This document shows, one piece after another, positions 35,111-45,758 of a stretch of DNA of 64,000 nucleotides. A program made the translations under genes and the position numbers. The notes beneath the pieces were generated by a model that searched no databases, was not told the origin of the DNA, and saw only the letters and a list, made by a program, of their open reading frames with translations. This stretch comes from VXOI01 sp965197575 (lineage in GTDB: Bacteria > Chloroflexota > Dehalococcoidia > Lucifugimonadales > UBA3495). Position 1 is the stretch's first letter. Every line of letters starts with the position of its first letter. The stretch spans positions 930,001-994,000 of the forward strand of contig OZ240214.1 in NCBI GenBank assembly GCA_965197575.1. Reading direction: 5' to 3'.

Positions 35111-35541
35111 GGCTCAGCGCCTCCCTGTCCTCGCGCCGACCAAGCGCCAATGGCCTCGATCACTTCCTGCAACAGCACGATGGAGTAGCCTACCACGTTC
35201 AAACCCAGAGAGGAGTAGAAACGCTGAAGCTCCGTGTTTGTAAGGTGACAGACCACCCGGGGCACGTTGAACAACTCCTTGGCGATTTGGGCTGTGAGCA
35301 GGTTGTCGTGGTCGTCGGTGGACATGGCCAAGAACAGGTCGACGCGGTCCACGCCGGCATCCTGCAGGTAATCGTGCATGATGGGATCAGTGCTCCAGAT
35401 GACCTCCACGCCGGGGAAGGCGAGGAGTTTCTCCAGACAGTCGCGCTCCTTGCCCACCACGACGATTTCGGAGTTGCTCTCGGTCAGCCCGGGCATGATG
35501 CCGGCCGTCAACTGGCTGCAACCGTAGATCAGGACGCGCAC
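35101..35541 (-). CDS. TrkA-N domain-only protein
   Basis: A 146-aa protein consisting of a single RCK N-terminal (TrkA-N) domain, without the TrkA-C domain. The nucleotide-binding loop reads YGCSQLTAGIM instead of GxGxxG, so cofactor binding may be lost. Fold markers such as EIVVVGKERDCLEKL and LFLAMSTDDHDNLLTAQIAK are retained. It probably acts as a partner subunit for one of the other two RCK proteins. It lies between the UspA gene and the next TrkA gene with which it overlaps. Confidence 0.75.
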   Translation of the reverse strand: MRVLIYGCSQLTAGIMPGLTESNSEIVVVGKERDCLEKLLAFPGVEVIWSTDPIMHDYLQDAGVDRVDLFLAMSTDDHDNLLTAQIAKELFNVPRVVCHLTNTELQRFYSSLGLNVVGYSIVLLQEVIEAIGAWSARGQGGAEPCS

Positions 35542-35544
35542 GGG

Positions 35545-36000
35545 CTAGGCTCGCGCGAAAATGGGAGCGGGAGCCGGTTCGCGCCACAAAATGACTTGGC
35601 AGGAGGCGTTGTCCAGGATGTAGGTCGCCGTCTGGCCGAGGGTACAGGAGCCGAAATTCTGGTGGAAGTGGACGCCCAGTATCAGCACGTCCATCTGCCG
35701 GTCCACCGCCTCCAGTACGATGGCCGGCCCGGCCTGGCGCGCCCGGATTGACCGGGCCTGGAGCCGTCGGCACTTCTCCTCCCGCGCCACGTCCTCAATG
35801 TGCGACAGAATACGCTCGGCCCGCTCGGTGTCCTCTGGGATTTCCGCTTCCAGCGAGAAGGCCAGCGGCACCTCGATGACGTGTATGGCGTAGAGTTCGG
35901 CCTTGGCTTCCCGCGCTATGTGGCAGGCCCACCGAAAGGCGTTCTCGCAGTGGGGTGTGCCGTTAACGGCTACAAGGATGCGTTTCGCGGTCAATGGCAT
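35545..36000 (-). CDS. Universal stress protein (UspA family)
   Basis: A 151-aa single-domain Usp with the standard start KRILVAVNGTPHCENAFRWA, a central RSIRARQAGPAIVLEAVDRQMDVLILGVH and a C-terminal ATP-loop-like GSCTLGQTATYILDNASCQVILW. The G-2x-G-9x-G(S/T) pattern is degenerate, so ATP binding is uncertain. Usp proteins associated with ion transporters respond to stress. It sits between two TrkA-type genes, spaced by 2-3 bp on either side. Confidence 0.88.
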   Translation of the reverse strand: MPLTAKRILVAVNGTPHCENAFRWACHIAREAKAELYAIHVIEVPLAFSLEAEIPEDTERAERILSHIEDVAREEKCRRLQARSIRARQAGPAIVLEAVDRQMDVLILGVHFHQNFGSCTLGQTATYILDNASCQVILWREPAPAPIFARA

Positions 36001-36002
36001 GA

Positions 36003-36704
36003 TCAGGCACCGTTGCGGTGGTGGTTGCCGTTGATGTCCCGGACGATGTCGGAAAGCCGACCCAGGTGCTCGTTGGTGGCGGCCACGATCAGCACGTCTC
36101 CGGGCTTGATCTGCTCGTCCTTGGACGGGTGAAGAAAAGAAGTGCGTCCCCGGCGGATGGCCAACACCGAGATGCCGTGGCGGTCGTTGGTCCCGGAAAG
36201 CCCGGCGTCCTCCAGGGTGTGGCCGATCATCTCCTCCGGCGGTCGCATCTTGCTGATCCCGTAGTTGGTGACGATGGGCATGTAGTCGATGACGCCGGTG
36301 TCGAATCCAACGTGGGCCGTGCGCCGGGCGCTGTCCGCCTCCGGGTAGACCACCCGGTCGGCCCCGATGAGCTCCAACGTGGAGCCGTGCAGTTCGTTGG
36401 CGGCCCTGGCGATGATGAACGGAATGTTCATGCTCTTGAGGCGCACCGTAACCAGCAGGCTGGTCTGGATGTTGTCGCTGCCCAAGCCGACGATGGCTAC
36501 GTCGTAGTCCTGGACGTCCAGTTCCCGCAACACCGACTCGTTGGTGGCGTCGGCCCGCACCGAGTAGGTGGCCTGCCCAAGCTGTTCCTGAATTCTGGCC
36601 TCGTTGATGTCGATAGCCAGAACGTCGTGACCGCTCTGGTAGAGTTCCTGCGCCACTGTCGAGCCGAACCTGCCCAGCCCGATCACACAGACCTGCTTCT
36701 TCAC
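36003..36704 (-). CDS. trkA: TrkA-like potassium channel regulatory protein (RCK) 1
   Basis: A 233-aa RCK protein with intact TrkA-N (VIGLGRFGSTVA, the full GxGxxG) and TrkA-C (about 150-233) domains. The acidic residue after strand 2 (LAIDINEARI) marks an NAD-type site. It is the best candidate for the canonical regulatory subunit of the TrkH/KtrB transporter encoded just upstream (19-bp gap). It lies in a run of three RCK-like genes. Confidence 0.9.
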   Translation of the reverse strand: MKKQVCVIGLGRFGSTVAQELYQSGHDVLAIDINEARIQEQLGQATYSVRADATNESVLRELDVQDYDVAIVGLGSDNIQTSLLVTVRLKSMNIPFIIARAANELHGSTLELIGADRVVYPEADSARRTAHVGFDTGVIDYMPIVTNYGISKMRPPEEMIGHTLEDAGLSGTNDRHGISVLAIRRGRTSFLHPSKDEQIKPGDVLIVAATNEHLGRLSDIVRDINGNHHRNGA

Positions 36705-36723
36705 CCTTCTGCCTCCGCTGGCG

Positions 36724-38181
36724 TCAACCTATTCTAACCCTTTCCTGGGCAAATCGGTACACCTCCACCTCGTCTTCTTTGGGGGCCAAAGACAACGCCA
36801 GCCACACCGGCCCCAGCCTTCCGGCCAGCATCGCCACGATGAATATGGTCTTTGCCGTCAAGCCCAGCTCCGGCACTATGCCGGTGGTCGCTCCGGTGGT
36901 GCCAAGGGCCGAGACCGTGTCGAACAGCAGGTTCAGGAAGGGGACCTCCGGCTCCATGCTGACCATTACCGGCATCACCACCATGATAAAGGCCACGCCC
37001 AGCCCCGCCACGGTCAACGCCCGGTGTAGCTGCGGCTGCGGTATCTCCCGACCGAAGGCTTCGGCGTGTACCCTCCCCCGCAGCGACGACACCACCGCCG
37101 CCACGATGACCGCGAAAGTCACCACCTTGATTCCGCCTGCCACCGACCCGGCCGTGCCGCCGATGAACATCAGCCCTGCGAAGGTCATCTTCGTCGCGTC
37201 CTCGACCTGGCCGAAGTCGATGATGCTGAAACCGGCGGTTCGTCCGCTCACCGACTGGAAGACCGTCCCTATCCCGCGGTCGATCCAGCTCAGCGGGCCC
37301 ATCGTCTCGCTGTTGTTCAACTCGGCCAGAAAGAGCAGTCCGGCCCCCAGAACCCACAGCGCGACGCTGGTCACCACCACCAGCTTGGTGTCCAGGCTGA
37401 AGCGGGCGAAGCGGCGCTGCCGCCACACGTCTACCATCATCACCCAACCCAGGCCGCCAAAGGCCATCATAACCATCATGGTGAGCAAGATGACGGGGTT
37501 GGAGACGAAACGCGCCGCGTTGCCCGCCGGGTCTTCAGGGATGATGTTGAACCCGGCGTTGTTGAAGGAGGACACCGACAGGAACAAGGAATGCCAGAAG
37601 GATTTGACCTGCCCCAGCCCGTCCAGCCCGTGTATCTGCCAGAAGAAGATGAGTGCGCCGAGCAGGTAGACGAGAAACACCATCAGGATGACGTTCCGGC
37701 CTATCTCCCGCAGTCCCTGCATCTGCTCCACGCCCACCGTGTCGCGCATCAGCCCCCGGGTCAGCAGCCGTTCCTGAAGAGTGGAGCGCTGTCCCAAGAC
37801 CAGCAGAAGGAAGGTGCTGATCACCATGAATCCCAAGCCGCCCACGAGCATCAGAATGAAAATCACGGCTTGGCCGAAGGGGGCCCAGTAGTCCGGGGTG
37901 CTGACCACCGTGTGCCCGGTGACGGTAACTGCCGAGGTGGAGGTGAAGAAGGCAACGTCCACGGGCGTATAGCCGCCGTCGTTGCTGGCTATGGGGAGGG
38001 TGAGGAGGACGGCGCCGACGAGGATAAGCAGGGTGAACCCGCCGATCAGGATGGTGGAGACGCTCAACAGCCGCCGCGGGCGACGCGGCGCTGCGGTCCG
38101 CTCCACTATCGGGGCGACCTCACGGCGGCGGGGCAACCGGATGATGGCGTCGATGGGACGACGGCGCCGGTTAAAAGCCAA
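36724..38181 (-). CDS. TrkH/KtrB-family potassium transporter
   Basis: A 485-aa membrane protein with four M1-P-M2 repeats. Selectivity-filter glycines appear in STSAVTVTGHT, SSFNNAGFN, SVSGRTAGFS and SALGTTGATTG. It imports K+ driven by membrane potential or Na+. Basic N-terminal stretch (about 40 residues) faces the cytoplasm. The apparent TTG start has a weak SD; a shorter start is possible. A strong promoter (38217-38246) lies just upstream. It heads the K+ operon with three RCK proteins, UspA and pheA. Confidence 0.92.
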   Translation of the reverse strand: MAFNRRRRPIDAIIRLPRRREVAPIVERTAAPRRPRRLLSVSTILIGGFTLLILVGAVLLTLPIASNDGGYTPVDVAFFTSTSAVTVTGHTVVSTPDYWAPFGQAVIFILMLVGGLGFMVISTFLLLVLGQRSTLQERLLTRGLMRDTVGVEQMQGLREIGRNVILMVFLVYLLGALIFFWQIHGLDGLGQVKSFWHSLFLSVSSFNNAGFNIIPEDPAGNAARFVSNPVILLTMMVMMAFGGLGWVMMVDVWRQRRFARFSLDTKLVVVTSVALWVLGAGLLFLAELNNSETMGPLSWIDRGIGTVFQSVSGRTAGFSIIDFGQVEDATKMTFAGLMFIGGTAGSVAGGIKVVTFAVIVAAVVSSLRGRVHAEAFGREIPQPQLHRALTVAGLGVAFIMVVMPVMVSMEPEVPFLNLLFDTVSALGTTGATTGIVPELGLTAKTIFIVAMLAGRLGPVWLALSLAPKEDEVEVYRFAQERVRIG

Positions 38182-38216
38182 GTCGAAAGACGCAGCGTTG
38201 GTTTTTGGGCAACAGG

Positions 38217-38246
38217 ATTCTAGGATTTCCTGGAACGCCGTGTCAA
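38217..38246 (-). promoter_or_regulatory. Promoter of the potassium operon
   Basis: Minus-strand TTGACA (38246-38241) with an 18-nt spacer and TAGAAT (38222-38217, five of six). Transcription should start near 38210, about 29 nt before the trkH start. Confidence 0.65.
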
Positions 38247-38358
38247 TCGGGTCACGGCCGCCTTTGGCGCGTCTGTTGGAGGAATGGCCGTCTTGGTCCG
38301 GACCGGCCTCATCTGGTGCGGGTTAGCCAGGCTTGGGTTAGGATGGGGGCAATGCTGA

Positions 38359-38364
38359 TATAAT
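38359..38364 (+). promoter_or_regulatory. -10 box upstream of leuS
   Basis: A perfect TATAAT lies 34 nt before the leuS ATG. Upstream -35 matches are weak (TTGGGT 20 nt away, or TTAGGA 15 nt away). A GAGGTG SD-like stretch precedes the ATG. Confidence 0.4.
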
Positions 38365-38397
38365 CGAGATGGCGCAACCGACGCGAGGTGACAGTAC

Positions 38398-40871
<2,474 letters not shown>

Positions 40872-40875
<4 letters not shown>

Positions 40876-41579
40876 CGCCCTCCGGTTGCTTCTACGGCGT
40901 GGGGGTGGGGCCGGGCGACCCGGAATTGTTGACCCTCCGAGCCCAGCGTCTGTTGCGCCATACGAAGGTCGTCTGCTTCACTCAATTGGACAATGGGCTG
41001 CCCAGCTACGCCCTGAGCGTGGTGGAGGACCTGCTGACCGAATCCCCGCCGGAAATGCTCAGCATCATCATTCCCTCCGACGACTCGCCGGTCAGCGCGG
41101 AGACGTGGCGGGAGGCTGCGGGGAGGATCGTGAGCCGGCTGCGCGCTGGCCTGGACGTGGCCTTCATCACCGAGGGCGACCCGATGCTCTACAGCGAGTT
41201 CTTCCATCTCTGGGAGTGCGTGCGGGAAGAGAACCCCGACGCCGCCATCGAGGTGGTGCCGGGCGTGTCGTCGGTAATGGCGGCGGCGGCCAGTTCGGGC
41301 GTGCCGCTGGTGACCCACGGCCAGCGCTTGGCCATCCTGCCCGCCGTGTACGGAATCGACGACCTCCGCGAGGCCATCACCAACTACGACACCATCGTGC
41401 TAATGGAAATCGACTACAACCTGATCCGGGCGTTGGCCAACCTGGAAAACCTGGGGCTGGCGGGCAAGGCCATCTACGTCCGCCAAGCCAGCACCGCCCG
41501 CGAGCGAGTGGTGGAGGACATCAGCAAGCTCTCCCCCGAGGACCTGGACTACTTCTCTTTGCTGATTATCAAACGATAG
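40872..41579 (+). CDS. cobI: Precorrin-2 C20-methyltransferase-like SAM-dependent methylase
   Basis: A 235-aa tetrapyrrole methylase with GVGVGPGDPELLTLRA at the start, TEGDPMLYSEF, and EVVPGVSSVMAAAASSGVPL, which match the CobI/CbiL group best. It transfers a methyl group to precorrin-2 in cobalamin synthesis. No other cobalamin genes are nearby, so it stands alone after leuS. The GTG at 40872 overlaps the leuS TGA by 4 bp. CysG-like and CbiF-like functions are less likely because of the EGDPMLYS segment. Confidence 0.8.
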
Positions 41580-41603
41580 GAGTACCCAAGGGGTCTTCCG
41601 GTT

Positions 41604-41886
41604 GTGAGGTTTGCTAAACATTACATTGAACACCGGATGGCGTGGACCGCTTGACCAAGCCATCTCGCTTGACCAGATGGCGCTTGGGGTGTTGGACGGT
41701 CCTTCGCAACGTCTAGTAGTCCGATCCTAATAATCCGGTACGTGCCTGTAGTACTAGGTACAGGATGACGGCCGCATTCGATATTGGGCTTATTTGGATG
41801 AGTTCGGCCACTACGTGCGGGTCGTCGTTGAACCGGACGGCGAGGTGATACTGACAGCTTTTCCGGATGGTGATTTTCGGCTGTAG
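41604..41886 (+). pseudogene. Frame-broken DUF4258-like gene
   Basis: Three pieces lie in different frames. Frame A (GTG 41604) reads VRFAKHYIEHRMAWT. Frame B (from 41650) reads LDQAISLDQMALGVLDGPSQ. Frame C (from 41758) reads VQDDGRIRYWAYLDEFGHYV and continues VVVEPDGEVILTAFPDGDF to TAG 41886. Joined by small indels, they give a coherent protein of about 85-90 aa. The DUF2283 gene starts 27 bp later. This is the clearest of the three decayed toxin-like genes. Confidence 0.8.
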
Positions 41887-41913
41887 GTATACTGAAGAAG
41901 GACGTGTCCGGTA

Positions 41914-42192
41914 ATGAAAGTCGCTTACGACGCAGATGTAGACATCCTTACCATCGTGTTCATGCCCACGAAGGTCAAAGTATCCAGGGAAGTTCTCCCA
42001 AGAGTCATCGTTGATTTCGATGTGGATGACCAAATCACTGCTTTCGAGATCATGGACGCCAGTATTTTCACTGACCTTTCTCAAATGAGGGTCTTCATGT
42101 CTCAATGGGGCGAGGAGGAGAGAGTATTGGACGCCAACGGTGACTTCTTGGTTTTGCCTCGAACTATCAAAACTGAATCCGCCGGAGACTGA
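41914..42192 (+). CDS. DUF2283-family antitoxin-type protein
   Basis: A 92-aa protein with the DUF2283 signature: KVAYDADVDILTIVF, VLPRVIVDFDVDDQITAFEIMDAS. The C-terminus is a short Glu-rich tail. An SD-like GAAGGA precedes the ATG. DUF2283 genes are commonly found next to DUF4258-type genes, and the association is read here as toxin-antitoxin-like, but activity has not been shown. Its upstream partner is broken in this genome (41604-41886). An alpha/beta hydrolase begins 3 bp after its stop. Confidence 0.8.
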   Translation: MKVAYDADVDILTIVFMPTKVKVSREVLPRVIVDFDVDDQITAFEIMDASIFTDLSQMRVFMSQWGEEERVLDANGDFLVLPRTIKTESAGD

Positions 42193-42195
42193 ATT

Positions 42196-43035
42196 ATGAC
42201 AACGAAGGTGCAACCCAAGGACATGATGGTCACCGCCAACGGGCTCAACATCCATTACCTGGACTGGGGCACGGAGGGCAAGCCCGTGGTCGTCCTGCTC
42301 CATGGCCTCCGGGGCCACTGCCACTCGTGGGACGACGTATCGGCCCGTTTCTGCGCCGACTACCACGTTCTGGCGTTGGACCAGCGGGGCCGCGGCGAGA
42401 CCGACTGGGCGCCGGGCGGCGACTACTCCACCGGGTCCTTCGTGGCCGACCTGGAGGGTTTCTGCGACGCCCTGGAGATTGAGTCCTTCACGCTCATCGG
42501 GCACTCCATGGGCGGGCGCAACAGCATGGCCTTCGCCGGGCGCAACCCGGAGAAGCTGGAACGCTTGGTGATAGTCGACATCGGCCCCGACCTCGACCCT
42601 CGCGGCTCGGCCCGGATCACCCGGGAGATTCAGGAAGTCCCCGAGGAGTTCGACTCCTTCGAGGCCGTATTCCAGCACATGAACGCCCAGAACAGGTTTG
42701 CGTCCGAGCCGGTGCTGCGCCGCCGCCTGACCTACGCCACAAAAGAACTGCCCAACGGCAAGACCGGCTGGCGCTACGACTTGGCCGTCCGCGAGCAACG
42801 CCGCAACAACAGCGGCGCTCCGGCCCCCGACCTGTGGCCCGCGCTGGACAAAGTGACCTGCCCGACCCTGATCGTGCGCGGCTCGGAGACCGACACCCTG
42901 GGCTTGGACGTGGCCGAGCGCATGGTGGACATCCTGGCCGACGGTACGCTGGTTCACGTGGACGCCGCCGCCCACATGGTCTTCGAGGACAACCCCGACG
43001 GCTTCATCCGGGCGCTGGCCGAATTCCTGGGTTAG
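42196..43035 (+). CDS. Alpha/beta-fold hydrolase
   Basis: A 279-aa hydrolase with oxyanion-hole segment LLHGLRGHCHSW, nucleophile S104 in IGHSMGG, an acid in the C-terminal half (about PTLIVRGSETD) and catalytic His in DAAAHMVFED. Typical of esterases and C-C hydrolases in catabolic pathways. No signal peptide. Located directly after the DUF2283 gene, and followed by a second hydrolase and a dihydropyrimidinase. Confidence 0.88.
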   Translation: MTTKVQPKDMMVTANGLNIHYLDWGTEGKPVVVLLHGLRGHCHSWDDVSARFCADYHVLALDQRGRGETDWAPGGDYSTGSFVADLEGFCDALEIESFTLIGHSMGGRNSMAFAGRNPEKLERLVIVDIGPDLDPRGSARITREIQEVPEEFDSFEAVFQHMNAQNRFASEPVLRRRLTYATKELPNGKTGWRYDLAVREQRRNNSGAPAPDLWPALDKVTCPTLIVRGSETDTLGLDVAERMVDILADGTLVHVDAAAHMVFEDNPDGFIRALAEFLG

Positions 43036-43044
43036 GGGGCAAGA

Positions 43045-43752
43045 ATGACCGCAGAGCAGAGGCCCGAGTCCGCCAACGACCTCATCAAGTTGCTGAGGGT
43101 GAGCGATGCCCCGTTGCCCGACGGCGACACTGGGGCGGGGCTGAAGTTCCACACCAACCGCGGCGAGTTCAGCGGCATCCTCCACGAGTCTCCCGGCGCT
43201 GACAAGGCAGTCATCTGGGTGTGCGGGGCCCGAGGCGGTTTCGGCGGTCCCGGTCCCGGCACTTATGCCCGGCTGGCCGGGCAGTTGACCGAACAGGGCA
43301 TAACGTCGCTGCGGTTGGACTACCGCTTTCCCAACGACCTGCTCGAATGCGTGCTCGACCTTTTGGCCGGCGCCATCTACTGCCAGGAAAACGGCTACGG
43401 GCCGGTGGTGGTCGTCGGCCATTCCTTCGGGGGCGCGGTGGTGATCGCCGCCGGCGCGACCAGTCCCCACATCAAGGGGGTGGTCTCGCTGTCGCCCCAG
43501 ACCTACGGCGCTGGGATGGCCGGACAGCTTGCCCCGCGCAAGTTGCTGGTGGCCCACGGCAAGGCCGACACCCGGCTGCCCTTCTACTGCGCCCAACAGA
43601 TTTACGACTGGGCTGCGGAGCCTAAAGAGCTGGTGCTCTTCGAGGGCGCGGAACACCGCTTGGAGGAGTGCCGCGACGAGCTGGAAACCCTGCTCTCGGC
43701 CTGGATTCCGGCTACCCTGGCCGAAGAGATAGAGATACCCGCCCCAAGGTAA
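43045..43752 (+). CDS. Alpha/beta-fold hydrolase (dienelactone-hydrolase-like)
   Basis: This 235-aa hydrolase has the nucleophile motif VGHSFGG (S127) with GARGGFGGPG upstream as a possible oxyanion loop, LVAHGKADTRLP as acid region and EGAEHRLEE for the histidine. It resembles the small alpha/beta hydrolases grouped with dienelactone hydrolase. It starts 9 bp after the previous hydrolase and precedes dihydropyrimidinase by 43 bp. Substrate is unknown. Confidence 0.8.
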   Translation: MTAEQRPESANDLIKLLRVSDAPLPDGDTGAGLKFHTNRGEFSGILHESPGADKAVIWVCGARGGFGGPGPGTYARLAGQLTEQGITSLRLDYRFPNDLLECVLDLLAGAIYCQENGYGPVVVVGHSFGGAVVIAAGATSPHIKGVVSLSPQTYGAGMAGQLAPRKLLVAHGKADTRLPFYCAQQIYDWAAEPKELVLFEGAEHRLEECRDELETLLSAWIPATLAEEIEIPAPR

Positions 43753-43795
43753 GGTCCCCGGCTGTTCGCCGAAAACGTCTAATCGGGAGGCAATC

Positions 43796-45238
43796 ATGCT
43801 TGACTTGATTATCAAAGGCGGGACAGTGGTTGCGCCCGAGGGCGCGTCGCTCATGGACGTCGGAATCGTGGGGGAGCAGATCGCGGCCGTGGCCTCTCCC
43901 GGCGCTCTGGACGACGTGGGCGCGGCGGAGACCATCGACGCTACCGGAATGATAGTGCTGCCCGGCGGAATCGAACCCCACGCCCACATCAACGTTCCCG
44001 TGCCCGATTACTGGGCCGGGGGCGACACCGGTGTCTACACCCAACCGCCCGAGGCGGCCAGCCGCGCCGCGGCCTTCGGCGGCGTGACGACCTATGTTGA
44101 CTTCGCTGGCGCGCTGCCCCTGACGCCGGGCGCAGTTCCGCCGTCCGACCCGATTATGAGCCAGATTGAAACCCGGCGGGACATTTTCCGGGGTCACTCC
44201 TACACCGACTACACCTTCCACTACATTCTCGCCGGGGCAATCCCGCCCAGCACCATGGGGGAGATTGGCGAGGCGATTCAGTCGGGAGTGGCCAGCTTCA
44301 AGATTTTCACGACCTTCCATGCTCGCGTCCCCATGGGGCACCTGTGGGAGATTTTCCAGGAGGTCGGCAAGCACGGCGGCATCATGGCGGTCCACGCCGA
44401 AGAGGACGACATCGTAACCTACATGGAGGACAAGCTGGAGCGGGAGGGCCGGGACCACGGTTCCAACCTGCACTTGGCCCACAACAACATCTCCGAGGAC
44501 ATTTCCTTCCGCAAGGTAACAAGGCTGGCCCAGAGCACCGAGACCGGCATCTACTTCGTCCACACCACGGCCAAGGAGGGCGTCGCCGCCATCGCCGAGG
44601 CCCGCGCCGCCCAACTGCCCGTCTACGGCGAGGCCCTGCACAACTATCTGCAATTCACCTGCGACGACTACCTGGAGCCCGACGGCCTGGCGATCCACAC
44701 GTATCCCGCTATCAAGTTCTCCGACGACCGCGACGCGCTGCAACAGGGGCTGGTGGATGGCCCGATCTGCACCACCGCCACCGACGAGTGGACCACCTAC
44801 AAGAACGTCAAGCTGGCCGGCGACACCATCCGGACGCTGTGCGGCGGCCACAACGGCATCGAGACCCGTATGCCGGTGACCTACACCAAGCTGGTCGCTC
44901 CGGGCCGCATCGGCCTGGAGCGGTTCGCCGCCGTCACTTCCACCAACGCCGCCAAAATCCTGGGTATGTACCCGCAGAAGGGCGCCATCGCCGTGGGCAG
45001 CGACGCCGACATCGTCATCTTCGACCCCAACCTGAAAAAGACGATAACAGTGGACGAACTGCACGCCGAGTCGGACTACTCGATATGGGATGGCTTCCAG
45101 AGCGAGGGCTACCCGGTGATGACCATGCTCCGCGGCAAGGTCATAGTCCGCGACGGCCAACTCCTGGGCGATTCCGGCGACGGCCGCTGGCTCTCCCGCA
45201 GGGTTGCCCCGCGGGTGATAACGCAAACGTCGGTGTAG
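43796..45238 (+). CDS. Dihydropyrimidinase/hydantoinase family cyclic amidohydrolase
   Basis: A 480-aa zinc amidohydrolase. The N-terminal PHAHINVPV provides H62 and H64; K169 in ASFKIFTTF is the probable carboxylated lysine. Later metal-binding residues are in MAVHAEEDD and YFVHTTAKEG, and the Asp in TTATDEW. These enzymes open dihydropyrimidine, hydantoin or allantoin-like rings. A good SD (GGGAGG) precedes the ATG. The neighbouring genes suggest use in degradation of cyclic amides, but the exact ring is unknown. Confidence 0.87.
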   Translation: MLDLIIKGGTVVAPEGASLMDVGIVGEQIAAVASPGALDDVGAAETIDATGMIVLPGGIEPHAHINVPVPDYWAGGDTGVYTQPPEAASRAAAFGGVTTYVDFAGALPLTPGAVPPSDPIMSQIETRRDIFRGHSYTDYTFHYILAGAIPPSTMGEIGEAIQSGVASFKIFTTFHARVPMGHLWEIFQEVGKHGGIMAVHAEEDDIVTYMEDKLEREGRDHGSNLHLAHNNISEDISFRKVTRLAQSTETGIYFVHTTAKEGVAAIAEARAAQLPVYGEALHNYLQFTCDDYLEPDGLAIHTYPAIKFSDDRDALQQGLVDGPICTTATDEWTTYKNVKLAGDTIRTLCGGHNGIETRMPVTYTKLVAPGRIGLERFAAVTSTNAAKILGMYPQKGAIAVGSDADIVIFDPNLKKTITVDELHAESDYSIWDGFQSEGYPVMTMLRGKVIVRDGQLLGDSGDGRWLSRRVAPRVITQTSV

Positions 45239-45312
45239 GTGGGGGCGATAATCTGACCGAGCCGGATAGGACAGTGTTTTCCCCTATCTAAAACAAGCGG
45301 AGTTGGCCCATT

Positions 45313-45663
45313 ATGGCAGGGGATTCGGCTAGAGGCACACGTGTCATCGTGACCAGCATATTAGGTGGCAATAAAAACCAGGTTTCAAGTCAGCAGGTCC
45401 GTGGAGGCCGGGTTTTCGTCCTCTTCGGGAGCGGCGACATCGACCTTCGGGGCGCCGCCCTCGACGACGGTGAGGCAGTGCTCAGAATCATCGCGATGTT
45501 CGGCGGCGTCAAGCTGATCGTTCCAGAAGATTGGGCGGTAAACGTCCAAACCGGGGCGGTCTTCGGCGGAATCGAATCCAAACGCACCATGCCTGCCTCG
45601 CCGACAGACCAACTCACCCTTAACGGATTTTGCTTCTTTGGCGGAATAGAAATCAGCTCCTGA
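45313..45663 (+). CDS. LiaF-like C-terminal domain protein (cell-wall-active antibiotic response domain)
   Basis: A 116-aa protein with the beta-helical pattern of the LiaF C-terminal/DUF2154 domain: VFGSGDIDLRGAAL-like FVLFGSGDIDLRGA, IAMFGGVKLIVPEDWAV, AVFGGIESKR, and FFGGIEISS. LiaF proteins sense envelope stress together with LiaRS two-component systems, but here there are no TM helices and no kinase nearby. It may be a soluble sensor or structural protein. Isolated on plus before three minus-strand catabolic genes. Confidence 0.7.
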   Translation: MAGDSARGTRVIVTSILGGNKNQVSSQQVRGGRVFVLFGSGDIDLRGAALDDGEAVLRIIAMFGGVKLIVPEDWAVNVQTGAVFGGIESKRTMPASPTDQLTLNGFCFFGGIEISS

Positions 45664-45758
45664 ACTTGCACTTAACCGGAGGCCCCATTGTGTTGGCGCC
45701 TTCTGACCTCTACCTGTTCACACTCAGGCTAGAGAATTGAGGACAAGGGCGCGTTTGC

